In this document: positions 46,294 through 55,132 of the stretch, piece by piece
Numbering within the stretch: the stretch's first letter is position 1
Layout of the letters: each line of letters begins with the position of its first letter
Source: Spirosoma aureum
GTDB lineage: Bacteria > Bacteroidota > Bacteroidia > Cytophagales > Spirosomataceae
Direction of reading: 5' to 3'
DNA length: 64,000 bases
NCBI RefSeq assembly: GCF_011604685.1
Contig: NZ_CP050063.1
Coordinates: 3,742,501 to 3,806,500 of the forward strand
The notes under the pieces: generated by a model
The model's database searches: none
The model's input: only the letters and a program-made list of their open reading frames with translations
Told to the model about the DNA's origin: nothing
Position numbers and translations under genes: made by a program

Positions 46294-46716
46294 TTACAAA
46301 GAAGATGGCGAGGTGAACGTGATGTACCGCTGAGCTTCAGTGGCCGGCACATCGACCACCTCAATCCGGCGGATCAGGGTTTTTCGACCGTCGGTAATTT
46401 CCAGTTTGTATAAGCCAGATTGACTCCCGTCAAAGTTCAGCTTATAGTGATAGGCTCTAGGTGATTTTTTCATAGACAGTTCATGAAGGATCTCGTCGTC
46501 TGCATTCTTGATCCTGATCGTAACACCATTTGTCTGACGGACCATTAGCATCAAATTTACCGTCCGATTTTCTCCCATGTACGTGCCTATTTCAAATGAC
46601 TTCTCTTTTGCCCATGAAGTAAGCTCCTTGTCTGTAGATTGGGCCTTGACTGAAATGCTCAATACGATCAAAGATAGAGCGAGCATCTGAGCGAATTGAC
46701 GTTTTAGTGTTTTCAT
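46294..46716 (-). CDS. secreted protein with T9SS-like Ig domain, unknown
   Basis: A 140-residue protein with a signal peptide (MLALSLIVLSISVKAQ) and a beta-sandwich-like mature domain (TVNLMLMVRQTNGVTIRIKN, KLNFDGSQSGLYKLEITDGR). The latter resembles the C-terminal sorting-type folds of Bacteroidota, but no export function is shown. 21 bp upstream of the EamA gene and co-oriented, hence likely one transcript, divergent from the LysR gene. Confidence 0.7.
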   Translation of the reverse strand: MKTLKRQFAQMLALSLIVLSISVKAQSTDKELTSWAKEKSFEIGTYMGENRTVNLMLMVRQTNGVTIRIKNADDEILHELSMKKSPRAYHYKLNFDGSQSGLYKLEITDGRKTLIRRIEVVDVPATEAQRYITFTSPSSL

Positions 46717-46818
46717 TTTGTGTGTTCATTAGTGGTTGATTTACGGTTGTAAAGGTTATACCTTTTGATATATTAGTAAAGCGAATTATTTTTGTTGAAA
46801 TCATGAATAATATTCATC

Positions 46819-47724
46819 ATGGAAATTCGACACCTTCAGATGGTGAAAGAGGTTGCCAGCAGTGGTAACCTGACGAGAGCCGCCGAGCAGCTGTTTTTAA
46901 CACAATCGGCCCTGAGCCATCAGCTACGAGAGATTGAAGGCTACTTCAACACGCAGCTTTTTATTCGCGACAAAAAACAGATGCGTCTTTCGCAGGCTGG
47001 GATGATTGTTTTACAGGCAGCCGAGAAGATCCTTCAGGAAGTAGCCGATACGCGGGCTAAGGTTCGAACACTGATCGACAATGAAGCAGGGGAGATTCGA
47101 CTTTGTACCCAATGCTACACCTCCTATCACTGGCTGGCTGGTTTTTTGCGCGAGTTCCAGATGATTTACCCCAAAGTAGATATTAAGATTGAGCTGGAAG
47201 CTGCAACCAAGGACGCCGATAAGCACCTCATAACCAATACGATTGATGTAGCCATCACGGAAGGGAATGGCAACCCTAAATTTGTGTATACCCCACTTTT
47301 TCAGGATGAGTTTGTGGCTATCATTGCCCCCGACCATCCATGGGCTGGTCGCTGCTGGGTCGAGCTAGCTGATTTTGCCGGACAGAATTATGTCATGTAT
47401 AATATCCCGGACGAGGAAAGTGAAAATTTTATGATGATTTTCAAAAACTGTCGGCCCGCCAAAGTGTACAAAATCACTCTTACCGAAGCGATATTGGAAA
47501 TGGTCAAAGCCGGTATGGGTGTTGCCGTCATGCCAACCTGGGTAGTTCGGCCTTACGTACAATCAGGTCAATTGACAACAGTACCCATCACGGAGGAACG
47601 AATTCTTAGAACCTGGTATGCCGCTACCTTAAAGGGCAAACAACAGCCACCATTTACTGGCGCTTTTGTTAAGCAACTAGCCTGTTACATGAAGGAACTG
47701 GATAACTACGCTTGTGCGGTATGA
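46819..47724 (+). CDS. LysR-family transcription regulator
   Basis: A 301-residue protein: winged helix-turn-helix (LQMVKEVASSGNLTRAAEQL, LTQSALSHQLREIEGYFNTQ) and a two-lobed effector domain (LCTQCYTSYHWLAGFLREFQ, EMVKAGMGVAVMPTWVVRPY). This is MetR-like in its N-terminal style. It is divergent from the secreted-protein/EamA pair with a 102-bp shared promoter region, the classical arrangement for control of the neighbour. Confidence 0.94.
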   Translation: MEIRHLQMVKEVASSGNLTRAAEQLFLTQSALSHQLREIEGYFNTQLFIRDKKQMRLSQAGMIVLQAAEKILQEVADTRAKVRTLIDNEAGEIRLCTQCYTSYHWLAGFLREFQMIYPKVDIKIELEAATKDADKHLITNTIDVAITEGNGNPKFVYTPLFQDEFVAIIAPDHPWAGRCWVELADFAGQNYVMYNIPDEESENFMMIFKNCRPAKVYKITLTEAILEMVKAGMGVAVMPTWVVRPYVQSGQLTTVPITEERILRTWYAATLKGKQQPPFTGAFVKQLACYMKELDNYACAV

Positions 47725-48240
47725 GGCTTTACTATACGTTTTGTATTTATCTCCTGTGGGCCAGCCTTTTTTTGTATTGGTAGTTTGTCCGTATTCATTT
47801 AGTATATATAATTCTACAATCGGACTTTTCTTTACAATTCGTTTAATAAACAGGTTAGCTTCTGTATTGCGGAATTCTGGTTATGAATTTTTGCCGTTAT
47901 ATCTATCAAAAATGATTAGGCTCGTCCTATCGGTTATTGAGATAAAGTAAAATCAGGAACTTCCAGGATGTCTTAGCTTGATATAGGTTAGCAAGTCTAA
48001 GTGAAAATCGGCAACCTGTGTAAGTCCACGTTTACGATATGTTCGGCTGCTTTAGCATATTATCTAGCCTTAAAACCATGCGGAGGGTTTCGCGAACGGA
48101 TATAGTCTCAACTAACCTGAAGGAAACTATTTAGTATTCAGATGTGTACAAATTCTTTTAATTGAATTTAGATACGTTTTTTTTGCGATTTCAGAACAAG
48201 TTAGCGCAAACTCCTCTGTCTGACGGGTCTATCTTCGGGC
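47725..48240. other. spacer without a convincing gene
   Basis: A hydrophobic open frame (47,714-47,950) overlaps the end of the LysR gene and is probably chance. The region then leads into an AraC remnant. Confidence 0.4.
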
Positions 48241-48460
48241 GATTTCATTCGGCAGATGCGCTTGAAGCTGGCTGCCCGGTAACGTTTCGGAAATTGCCTA
48301 CGGGGTAGGCTTCAACTCGTTGTCGTACTTTACCAAGTGTTTTCGGGAACAGTTCGGCGTGTTGCCCAGCAATTATCTGGAGATAGATACTTTGCCTGTT
48401 ACGGGGGCTTGGTATAGAGTTCAGGTCGTTGATTCAGTCGACCTAAATCCCTATGTTTAG
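48241..48460 (+). pseudogene. AraC-family regulator remnant
   Basis: The tail of an AraC/XylS helix-turn-helix domain: [13 protein letters not shown], a frameshift, then [20 protein letters not shown] and [15 protein letters not shown]. The frame then runs on without a stop as [20 protein letters not shown] to TAG at 48,458-48,460. The sensor part is absent. Non-functional. Confidence 0.7.
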
Positions 48461-48919
48461 TTTCTTAAAAAGGGCTACGGGACATTCACGTCTGTATCGG
48501 CGGCAAGCCCTTCCGATCCCTCAGCCACGCAATGGGGGGATTATCTCCTCAAATATGTGGCAAGTGGCCAGGTGGTCACTAATCCAGTTCAACCTCCCAC
48601 CAACAACGTAGGTGGTTGCCTACGCAGTACCACCTACGGATTAACCATCGTACCAAATTCAGCACGGGTTGTCCAAACGGTCAAAATTCGATATATGTAT
48701 CCTGGTGACAAACCCGGTAGTGGCGATTGGATCGGGTGTTTTTATCCCAATTCCAAACAGTCATACACCGGTTTCTGGACATACTTAACAACGGTTAATG
48801 GTTGTGAATACGATTTTGTGGTCCTCAGTATCAACCCAGGACCCATGCAGTTTCGATACATTCTGGAAGAAGGCTACGACAAGATATCGGCTACTGCCGA
48901 GTTTGTTGTATTGCCATAA
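48461..48919 (+). pseudogene. hypothetical protein fragment
   Basis: In the same frame as the AraC remnant and directly after its TAG, the sequence reads FLKKGYGTFTSVSAASPSDP to VVLP at 48,919. It includes DPSATQWGDYLLKYVASG, then GDKPGSGDWIGCFYPNSKQS and DFVVLSINPGPMQFRYILEE. A GTG at 48,557 could start a 120-residue protein, but the preceding residues look coding too. No family recognised. Confidence 0.45.
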
Positions 48920-49317
48920 AAACTGTTTGGAGCAGGTGAGTTGCATACCCTTCATCACACCTGAGTCCTTAGGGACGAAGCTGCATGATCTAATACAACA
49001 GCCTTTAGGCTTCGATCTTTTACCGGTTATGAAGCCGTTTGAACGTTGAGCTGTATATCGTCTGCCGAAAGTGGACAGATAGAGTGAAAGCGAAGGATTT
49101 GGACATCCCGGCAGGAAGCCGCAGGGTAGTAATTCAATGATCGCCTGGCAATGACCGACCATCAGCGTTGCAGTGGCGCATCACTCCAATTGATTCTCTC
49201 AACTGTACATAACTATGACCGGGCGTCTCCTTCCCGCTGGCTAAATCCTCCCTGCTCAGGCATTCAGCTTCTAACACATCGACTTCCGCCATGACAAAAA
49301 CAAACAAAAACTTTTGC
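48920..49317. other. spacer without a gene
   Basis: No coding region with recognisable features. The end holds the ArsR promoter. Confidence 0.4.
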
Positions 49318-49357
49318 GCAACCAATTAGTTGCTTATATTTGCAACCAATTAGTTGC
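49318..49357 (+). promoter_or_regulatory. tandem palindromic operator of the ArsR operon
   Basis: GCAACCAATTAGTTGC occurs twice, at 49,318-49,333 and 49,342-49,357, 24 bp apart centre to centre. Each copy is a perfect GCAAC/GTTGC inverted repeat around CAATTA. They lie 20-60 bp before the ArsR start, the place of a self-repression operator. Confidence 0.8.
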
Positions 49358-49376
49358 GCAAATAATTAATGAAGTA

Positions 49377-49697
49377 ATGAGACGGGATATATTTCAAGCA
49401 ATTGCCGACCCAACAAGGCGGGCTATCATAGTACTCATTGCTTCCCAGCCAATGACACCCAATGCCATTGCAGAACACTTTGATACAACCCGGCAAGCCG
49501 TTTCCAAGCATCTCCGCTTACTGGCGGAATGCGAATTGGTGATACCAGAGCATAGTGGACGGGAAATTTACTATCGGCTCGAAATAACCAAAATGAAAGA
49601 AATTGATCAGTGGCTTGACCAGTTTAAGAAGCTATGGGAAAGCCGCTTTAACGAACTTGACAATGTATTATTAACAATTAAAAACGAACAAAAATGA
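49377..49697 (+). CDS. ArsR-family repressor
   Basis: A 106-residue winged helix protein from ATG 49,377 (MRRDIFQAIADPTRRAIIVL). The recognition helix is FDTTRQAVSKHLRLLAE, then YYRLEITKMKEIDQWL. No cysteine metal site is seen. It belongs to the group paired with SRPBCC proteins. The upstream frame is open to 49,314 but runs through the operator repeats, so the later ATG is preferred. It overlaps the next gene by 4 bp (ATGA). Confidence 0.92.
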   Translation: MRRDIFQAIADPTRRAIIVLIASQPMTPNAIAEHFDTTRQAVSKHLRLLAECELVIPEHSGREIYYRLEITKMKEIDQWLDQFKKLWESRFNELDNVLLTIKNEQK

Positions 49698-50197
49698 ATA
49701 CCAACTTAACGTTTGATTTTTCTGTAAATAAGGAAAATAACACAATCCTGGTAAAAAGAGAATTTGCCGCAGAACGACCTTTGGTTTGGGATGCTTACAC
49801 AAAAAGCGATATTCTTGATCTATGGTGGGCGCCTAAACCCTGGAAAGCCAGAACAAAAACAATGGACTTTAGAGAGGGTGGCCATTGGCATTACGCCATG
49901 GTAGGACCCGAAGGTGAAGAACATTGGGCATGGGTAGATTATCAGAGCATTCAGGTGCAGAAAAAATTCACAGGCTTAGATGCCTTTGCCGACGAAGCAG
50001 GTAACATCAATAAAGATCTACCACGATCAAAATGGGAAGTTGTCTTTGAAGACAAAGGGCCGGTAACGCTTGTAGAGCTCCACATTTCCTATGACGATTT
50101 GGCTCAACTTGAGACAACACTTCAAATGGGCTTTAAGGAAGGACTAGCCCTGGCCATGGAAGGATTAGATGAGTTACTTGCTACATTAAAAAAATAA
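49694..50197 (+). CDS. SRPBCC/AHSA1-like protein
   Basis: A 167-residue START-like protein: VKREFAAERPLVWDAYTKSD, LWWAPKPWKARTKTMDFREG, GHWHYAMVGPEGEEHWAWVD and a C-terminal helix (LQMGFKEGLALAMEGLDELL). AHSA1-like proteins bind small hydrophobic ligands. The 4-bp overlap with arsR and the tandem operator upstream mark a two-gene auto-repressed unit. Confidence 0.92.
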   Translation: MNTNLTFDFSVNKENNTILVKREFAAERPLVWDAYTKSDILDLWWAPKPWKARTKTMDFREGGHWHYAMVGPEGEEHWAWVDYQSIQVQKKFTGLDAFADEAGNINKDLPRSKWEVVFEDKGPVTLVELHISYDDLAQLETTLQMGFKEGLALAMEGLDELLATLKK

Positions 50198-50388
50198 ACC
50201 GAACATAAGACAGGGCATTTCTGGTAGTGCAATGATCGAAGCGACCCATTTCAATCACACCGCACTGGTTTGAGACGGCATTGCGGCTCGAATCGATCCA
50301 AGGTTTTGTGCCTTTTTCGTTCAGATAGCCCTTAAAATGACTTTCCCAGACCATAGAATCTGTTTTTCTGTGTTCTGGGAAAGTTATA

Positions 50389-50751
50389 TCATCGGTTTTT
50401 CAATCGGCCAGGACTGGCTGCGAGCATTCGGTCGCTAATCATATCCGCCAGCTGGACGGAGTCAGCTCGTTCCCAGGTGACAATTAATTCGCCATGATGA
50501 TTATAGAGTAAAAAGCCTCGGCTTTTGCCGCCATGCCGAAACAAGTGTAAGACAAAGACTTCTTGTCCCCAATAACGAGCCTGATGCATCTCCCAACCGT
50601 TATTAGAATGGGGAAAGATTGCAATCTCCTTTAACTTGTGGTTCAGCCAACGCAGCTTGTGTGTCGGCTTGTCGCACCAGTGATGGTGAACAGATTGTGG
50701 TATTGGTTGCCAGGTAATCAGGGCCAGCGCGACAGAGATGCATAAGTTCAT
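50389..50751 (-). CDS. hypothetical secreted protein
   Basis: A 120-residue protein with a short hydrophobic N-terminus (MNLCISVALALITW) and a His/Trp-rich mature region (SVHHHWCDKPTHKLRWLNHK, GWEMHQARYWGQEVFVLHLF). The end (LADMISDRMLAASPGRLKNR) is helical. It is the last gene of the minus-strand redox cluster, 38 bp after the b561-like gene. Unknown family; metal or haem handling is only suggested by composition and place. Confidence 0.6.
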   Translation of the reverse strand: MNLCISVALALITWQPIPQSVHHHWCDKPTHKLRWLNHKLKEIAIFPHSNNGWEMHQARYWGQEVFVLHLFRHGGKSRGFLLYNHHGELIVTWERADSVQLADMISDRMLAASPGRLKNR

Positions 50752-50789
50752 AATTATGAGGTTTAGGAATGGTCATGGGATTGGGTGAT

Positions 50790-51449
50790 TTAGAATTTCA
50801 TGACAACCATTGCCGCTGTGAAGGCGGCAAATGTCGTGTAAGCAGCTGCCCGATGGTAGGGTTTAAGGTCCGGGTTTTGCCCGATTTTTCTAGCGAGGAT
50901 GTTCGTCGTAATCATTCCGGCAATATGAAGGATTGCCAGATACTTGTGAATTTTAATCGAATTCAGCCCCCGTTCCCGTTTACCAATAAGGGGGGGCGGG
51001 GCAGTAAGCGATAATAAAGCGGTTGTGCCGTACGTGTAATTGATAATCGTACCAACCGTTTCGTGAGTATCATGAAGCCTAGTGTAATCAGCCCCTTTAG
51101 CATTATAAAGCTGAGAGCCGAGAATTCCTTGCGCCACAAAGCCCGCCAACGTGATAAATCCCATGACCTGATGACTGACCAGCATGGTTCGCCGGATTTT
51201 CAGTTCTTTTTGGCGATTTTCTGCGTTGAGTGGCGCCAAACCTGTAAGCCGCAGCAGGCCTTTTTGACCCCAGAAAGCCCGTTGTGTAAACACCATGCGG
51301 TCAGGCAGCAAAGGTTGCGTACCTGACGCACTATCGAACAGTTCAGTCAGCAGGCTATCAGCCGAAGAAGCTTTAACTCGGGTGGTATCCTGTGTCCAGG
51401 CGGTTAAACTGATCAACAGACAGCCCAGTAAAATGACGAAATACTTCAT
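50790..51449 (-). CDS. membrane protein, cytochrome b561-like layout
   Basis: A 219-residue protein: signal peptide (YFVILLGCLLISLTAW), a periplasmic part, then four to five membrane helices with spaced histidines (MLVSHQVMGFITLAGFVAQG, LHDTHETVGTIINYTYGT, IKIHKYLAILHIAGMITTN). Paired membrane histidines suggest b-type haem ligation as in cytochrome b561. It follows the porin gene by 45 bp and sits in a cluster with a di-haem protein and a Rieske protein, so membrane electron transfer is plausible. Not a confirmed family. Confidence 0.65.
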   Translation of the reverse strand: MKYFVILLGCLLISLTAWTQDTTRVKASSADSLLTELFDSASGTQPLLPDRMVFTQRAFWGQKGLLRLTGLAPLNAENRQKELKIRRTMLVSHQVMGFITLAGFVAQGILGSQLYNAKGADYTRLHDTHETVGTIINYTYGTTALLSLTAPPPLIGKRERGLNSIKIHKYLAILHIAGMITTNILARKIGQNPDLKPYHRAAAYTTFAAFTAAMVVMKF

Positions 51450-51460
51450 GGAGAAGGGAA

Positions 51461-51485
51461 CCCCAACGGCTAGTGGCCGTTGGGG
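51461..51485 (-). terminator. hairpin between porin and b561-like genes
   Basis: CCCCAACGGC and GCCGTTGGGG form a perfect 10-bp stem with a 5-nt loop. No T-run on the minus strand, so partial termination or mRNA processing is more likely than full stop. Confidence 0.55.
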
Positions 51486-51494
51486 TGATTGATG

Positions 51495-52745
51495 TTAGAA
51501 ATAGGTTGAAAAACCAAATTGAAATCCGGCTGTACGGGCTGGCGGGTTTCCCAACAGATCAGTATCCCATTGATACCGATAGTTGGCCCTGATAACGGTC
51601 GTCGGCGAAGGCCGAAAACTGATCGCAGGCACCACCGACCAGAGCTCATCGAAGATATTCTCTCCTGTCTCGTTGAACTTATCCACGTTGTAATCAACCC
51701 GTTCAACCCGAAGGGCGACATTCAGCGCAGCCGTATTCCAGCCGAGCATCCGACCGCGACGGATAGGATGCACAATGTCGATCCAGCCGCCTTGTTGTTT
51801 TCGTCCAAACTGCTGGGTATAGGAGGGCGGCACATTGATATGAGCCCACACTAATTCACCCGTAATAAAGGTGCGTGTCGGTAAGGTGGTATTAAAATCG
51901 ACAGCCCACACATCAACCCGACGACGCTCATCCAAAATAAGCCCGTCATCCTGGAATTTGTTATACACACCGCCCATCCAGGACAAGCCAATTTCGCCTA
52001 ACTTCCGCCGTTTCAAGGCAGTCTTGAGCGTTATTAAGGGCACTCCGTTGAAGCTTTCTTCAAATCGATCCTGATTAGCTTTCGTAGCGGGTAGAAACGT
52101 TCGGTTTTGATCATTGGCGATGATCTGGTCATCGAAACCATTAGTGAGATAGGCTTCGTAGGCCCAGACCCAATCGCGGCTATACTTTTTGCCATACAGT
52201 CCGAACCCAACATTACTCCAGGTGGAGGGAATAATGCGCGTCGAAGATAGCGGGCGATCAATAAACTCCCATTTTGGTCCATCGTGGTTTTGGTTAAAAG
52301 AACCAATCGGATTCATGATGATGCCTCCGCGCAGATTGAAGAGTTGATCAAACTGAATATCCATGGCCGCAAATTCAATGTTGATTTCTTTCGTGCCATC
52401 CTCAAACTCGATCTCCGACAGAAATTTAATCCGCCGATTGATCGTGGCTGCTAAGAAGACTGTCATCCGGCGCATCTGAAACGAAAAGCCTTCCGTAACA
52501 CCATTCGTTTGCATGTATTGCGTATTGGCCTCCAGATAGCCGCCGACCGATACCGGCATCTTACCCGTTGTAAGGAACGGACGATCATAGGTGGCATCCA
52601 TATTCAGCTTAAGTTGCGCATTGGGAGGGCGAAGGGTGGTGTCGCGTCCGAATAAGGCATTCATTGACGCGTTTTGCGTGGTATCGACCTGAGCGAGAGC
52701 AGGCAGGGCTGCGAAGGCCCCGCAAAAAAGTAAACAGTATTTCAT
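51495..52745 (-). CDS. porin (phosphate-selective OprO/P-like)
   Basis: A 416-residue outer-membrane protein with a signal peptide (YCLLFCGAFAALPALAQ) and beta-barrel strands throughout (GGYLEANTQYMQTNGVTEGF, FQMRRMTVFLAATINRRIKF, LRGGIIMNPIGSFNQNHDGP). It closes with a typical barrel end (AGFQFGFSTYF). It lies 2 bp after the Rieske gene. In the cluster it may admit the ion or substrate handled by the redox proteins. Confidence 0.85.
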   Translation of the reverse strand: MKYCLLFCGAFAALPALAQVDTTQNASMNALFGRDTTLRPPNAQLKLNMDATYDRPFLTTGKMPVSVGGYLEANTQYMQTNGVTEGFSFQMRRMTVFLAATINRRIKFLSEIEFEDGTKEINIEFAAMDIQFDQLFNLRGGIIMNPIGSFNQNHDGPKWEFIDRPLSSTRIIPSTWSNVGFGLYGKKYSRDWVWAYEAYLTNGFDDQIIANDQNRTFLPATKANQDRFEESFNGVPLITLKTALKRRKLGEIGLSWMGGVYNKFQDDGLILDERRRVDVWAVDFNTTLPTRTFITGELVWAHINVPPSYTQQFGRKQQGGWIDIVHPIRRGRMLGWNTAALNVALRVERVDYNVDKFNETGENIFDELWSVVPAISFRPSPTTVIRANYRYQWDTDLLGNPPARTAGFQFGFSTYF

Positions 52746-52747
52746 GA

Positions 52748-53212
52748 TCAGGCGATGTGAATCGTGATGGTTTGAGGATCTGCTGTGACTCGGTAAGCCG
52801 TTAAATTCTTTTCGGCCGGACCTTCGGTTACTTTGCCATTCGCATCGTATTCACTGCCGTGCGCCGGGCAGGTCAGATGTCCATCGTGTGCATTGAGTTC
52901 GTTGCCCTGATGGGAGCATTTCATCAATACAGCCGAATAATCCGTGTCGCTTCGGCGATAGAGATAAATAGGGAAGGACTGTCCTTTCATTTCGACCAGA
53001 ATAAAGGGTCGGATACTTACTTCCCCTTTCTTGGAAACGGCGTCAAACTCTTTTCGACTGACCTCGATCACATTGCCTTTTAAAACAGGCATTTGGGCAT
53101 AATACACACTTTTGCAACTGGTCAGCAGGGCTGAAAAGCTGACTACTCCGAGGCAGGCGGCTCCACAGGTCTTTAAGAAATCCTGGCGATTGATCGTTGT
53201 ATTGGAAGACAT
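52748..53212 (-). CDS. Rieske [2Fe-2S] protein, membrane-tethered
   Basis: A 154-residue protein. The N-terminus (NRQDFLKTCGAACLGVVSF, then LLTSC) resembles a lipoprotein signal with a Tat-like region but without a clear twin arginine. The cluster ligands are Cys99-x-His101 (MKCSHQG) and Cys115-x2-His118 (CPAHGSEYD), so one [2Fe-2S] centre with the two-Cys, two-His pattern. It lies 21 bp after the di-haem cytochrome gene and 2 bp before the porin gene. Likely carries electrons in the periplasm. Confidence 0.92.
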   Translation of the reverse strand: MSSNTTINRQDFLKTCGAACLGVVSFSALLTSCKSVYYAQMPVLKGNVIEVSRKEFDAVSKKGEVSIRPFILVEMKGQSFPIYLYRRSDTDYSAVLMKCSHQGNELNAHDGHLTCPAHGSEYDANGKVTEGPAEKNLTAYRVTADPQTITIHIA

Positions 53213-53233
53213 AAAATTTCGGTGTTAGATTGA

Positions 53234-54457
53234 TTATAGGGAGTCTAGAAATACTAAAAGCTTCTCGCGGTCCGTAGACGTCAACTGCGTGTAGGCATCC
53301 TTAGCCTTGGTGGCTTCACCGCCATGAAGTCGAATGGCCTCATCAACCGAATGAGCTCGTCCATCGTGAAGTAGAAAGACACTACCGCCTTGCGAATTTT
53401 TTGATAGACCCAAGCCCCAAAGGGGAGGTGTCCGCCATTCCGCTGTTTTGGCCGTCCCTTCCGTGTAGCCATCATCCAGACCTTTGCCCATGTCGTGCAA
53501 AAGCAGATCCGTGTAAGGGGCAAAGGTTTGCTTAGACAAGACGGCTATATCGGATTGGGCGGTTGTCCATTCCGGTGTATGACAGCCGCCACAGCCGATC
53601 TTGACGAATACTTGTTTTCCGGCTACGACATCAGCATCCGTTGCATTCCGTTGAACAGGAACTTTGAGGGTGCGTAGATAGAATACCACGGCATTTACGG
53701 TCGAGCTGGCTACTTCCGGATCGGGAACGCCATCGCCTGCCTGACCGGAGACGGCATAATTGATGGGGTCTTCCGGGTCGAACTCCGAGGTGATGCCCAT
53801 ATCCTGCTTATAGGCGTTCACGGTTTGGTGCAGTAGGTCGATAGCGGCCGCTTTTTTACCGAATCGCCCGATATATTTGCCGTCGTGGGCTTCATGAAAT
53901 CCCTGAGGTTTAAAAAAATGAGGAGGAGTGATCCAGTTCGGAACACCTGAAATGCCATCACCATTTCGGTCATCGGGATCGGCTTTTGCCAGGATTTGCG
54001 CATCGGATAAAGCGCCCAGAAGCCCTAATCCTGTATTGGCCGGGGGCATGAAACGCGATGAGGTAGCACCGGCTGGAATGGCTTCTGCGGTTAAGCCCGG
54101 AATCGCCCGGTTTTGCAGTTGGGGGCCTCCGTGGTCCATAAATTTGTTACCAGTTTCATCCACCTGCCCAAAGCGTGTCAACGTCGTGAAGGGGTGGCCT
54201 TTGCCGTCTCCGGCATGGCAACTCCCACAGGACGACGCGACAAATATGGGACCCAGACCTGTTGCGGTTGTAAATATCTCATCGTTAAAGGCGCGATCAC
54301 CCCGAAGGAATTGGCTATTTTGCTCGGGCGTTAGTTCACCAATAGGCCCGTCGAGCAGATCATGGTCGAGTTTAGCTTCCGGCAACAGGGCATTACAAGC
54401 CACAATACCGAACGTAAACACCGACGTGACCAGGTATAGTAAAGAGGTCTTCTTCAT
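53234..54457 (-). CDS. di-haem oxidoreductase (DUF1111/thiol-oxidoreductase family)
   Basis: A 407-residue protein from ATG 54,457 (MKKTSLLYLVTSVFTFGIVA), with a lipobox-like IVAC. Two haem c motifs are visible: SSCGSCHAG (Cys77, Cys80, His81) and IGCGGCHTPEW in the C-terminal half. GEATKAKDAYTQLTSTDREK at the end is typical. The family resembles bacterial cytochrome c peroxidases and is often linked to iron uptake in Bacteroidota. It is the second gene of the cluster after the 127-aa protein gene. Confidence 0.92.
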   Translation of the reverse strand: MKKTSLLYLVTSVFTFGIVACNALLPEAKLDHDLLDGPIGELTPEQNSQFLRGDRAFNDEIFTTATGLGPIFVASSCGSCHAGDGKGHPFTTLTRFGQVDETGNKFMDHGGPQLQNRAIPGLTAEAIPAGATSSRFMPPANTGLGLLGALSDAQILAKADPDDRNGDGISGVPNWITPPHFFKPQGFHEAHDGKYIGRFGKKAAAIDLLHQTVNAYKQDMGITSEFDPEDPINYAVSGQAGDGVPDPEVASSTVNAVVFYLRTLKVPVQRNATDADVVAGKQVFVKIGCGGCHTPEWTTAQSDIAVLSKQTFAPYTDLLLHDMGKGLDDGYTEGTAKTAEWRTPPLWGLGLSKNSQGGSVFLLHDGRAHSVDEAIRLHGGEATKAKDAYTQLTSTDREKLLVFLDSL

Positions 54458-54564
54458 ACATGGAGAATGAGTGAAAGGGAATGACACAAAAGAGGAATGG
54501 CACAGATAACCTAAAGGTCTACCGATTGGCAAACCAAGGCTAGCTTAATGGATTGACATTAAGA

Positions 54565-54948
54565 TCAATAGGCAAGAAAATGGCCCAGAGAGGGCGGTCC
54601 CCTTTGCAGGAAGCAGAAGAAAGTTAACGCAACGGAATGCAGATAAGGCTGCTGGAACGTGAGCGTTACATGAGGGAGGGAAACAACAAAAGCGAACTCA
54701 AATACGGGCGTATTGTCATACAGTATGTTCGCTGTGGCCGCTAGCCAGTACAGTTCATTTGAACTGTGATCGTTGGGTTGAAAAGGTCCCTTACAAAATG
54801 GATTGTAAGGGTGGTTGTGAACGATGATTGTACCATTGGATAGCCGGTGCGCATGTCGAAACACAATAGCGCAACACTGGATGACCAAAAACAGGCCAAA
54901 CAGCATGTGGGCTATTCGCTCTCGGCGTACGTACAACCAGTTAATCAT
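54565..54948 (-). CDS. hypothetical 127-aa His-rich membrane protein
   Basis: It opens with a membrane helix (IAHMLFGLFLVIQCCAIVFR), then a His-rich region (HAHRLSNGTIIVHNHPYNPF) and a second hydrophobic segment (YLHSVALTFFCFLQRG). No family recognised. It is the first gene of the minus-strand redox cluster, 107 bp before the di-haem gene. The histidines suggest metal contact, an inference only. Confidence 0.6.
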   Translation of the reverse strand: MINWLYVRRERIAHMLFGLFLVIQCCAIVFRHAHRLSNGTIIVHNHPYNPFCKGPFQPNDHSSNELYWLAATANILYDNTPVFEFAFVVSLPHVTLTFQQPYLHSVALTFFCFLQRGPPSLGHFLAY

Positions 54949-55090
54949 TTGGCTAATCGTAAATCGCTAGAAATCAACGGATCACGGCATTGCCAAAGAT
55001 ATAAAAAATTCAATGTGATTTAAGGTATTTTTAATGTTATTGAAAATTGGCGTATCAATAGTTGGTTTACCACCTGTTTGGGCAATTTTC

Positions 55091-55117
55091 GTCCAGCCAT
55101 TCAGGGGGTTAAGACAC
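55091..55117 (-). repeat. solitary IS3 terminal repeat
   Basis: On the minus strand this reads GTGTCTTAACCCCCTGAATG and continues GGCTGGAC, matching the left end of the IS at 42,542 at all but about two positions. No other IS sequence lies nearby; it is a footprint of deletion or a lone end. Confidence 0.75.
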
Positions 55118-55132
55118 TATAAAACAGCAATC

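Noticed and set aside
47714..47950. 78-codon hydrophobic ORF after the LysR gene
   Set aside because: It overlaps the end of the LysR gene, has no signal pattern and its composition follows from AT-rich DNA.
53845..53860. GCGGCCGC-like string in the di-haem cytochrome gene
   Set aside because: It encodes a normal Ala run and shows no arm-loop-arm plan or length change.
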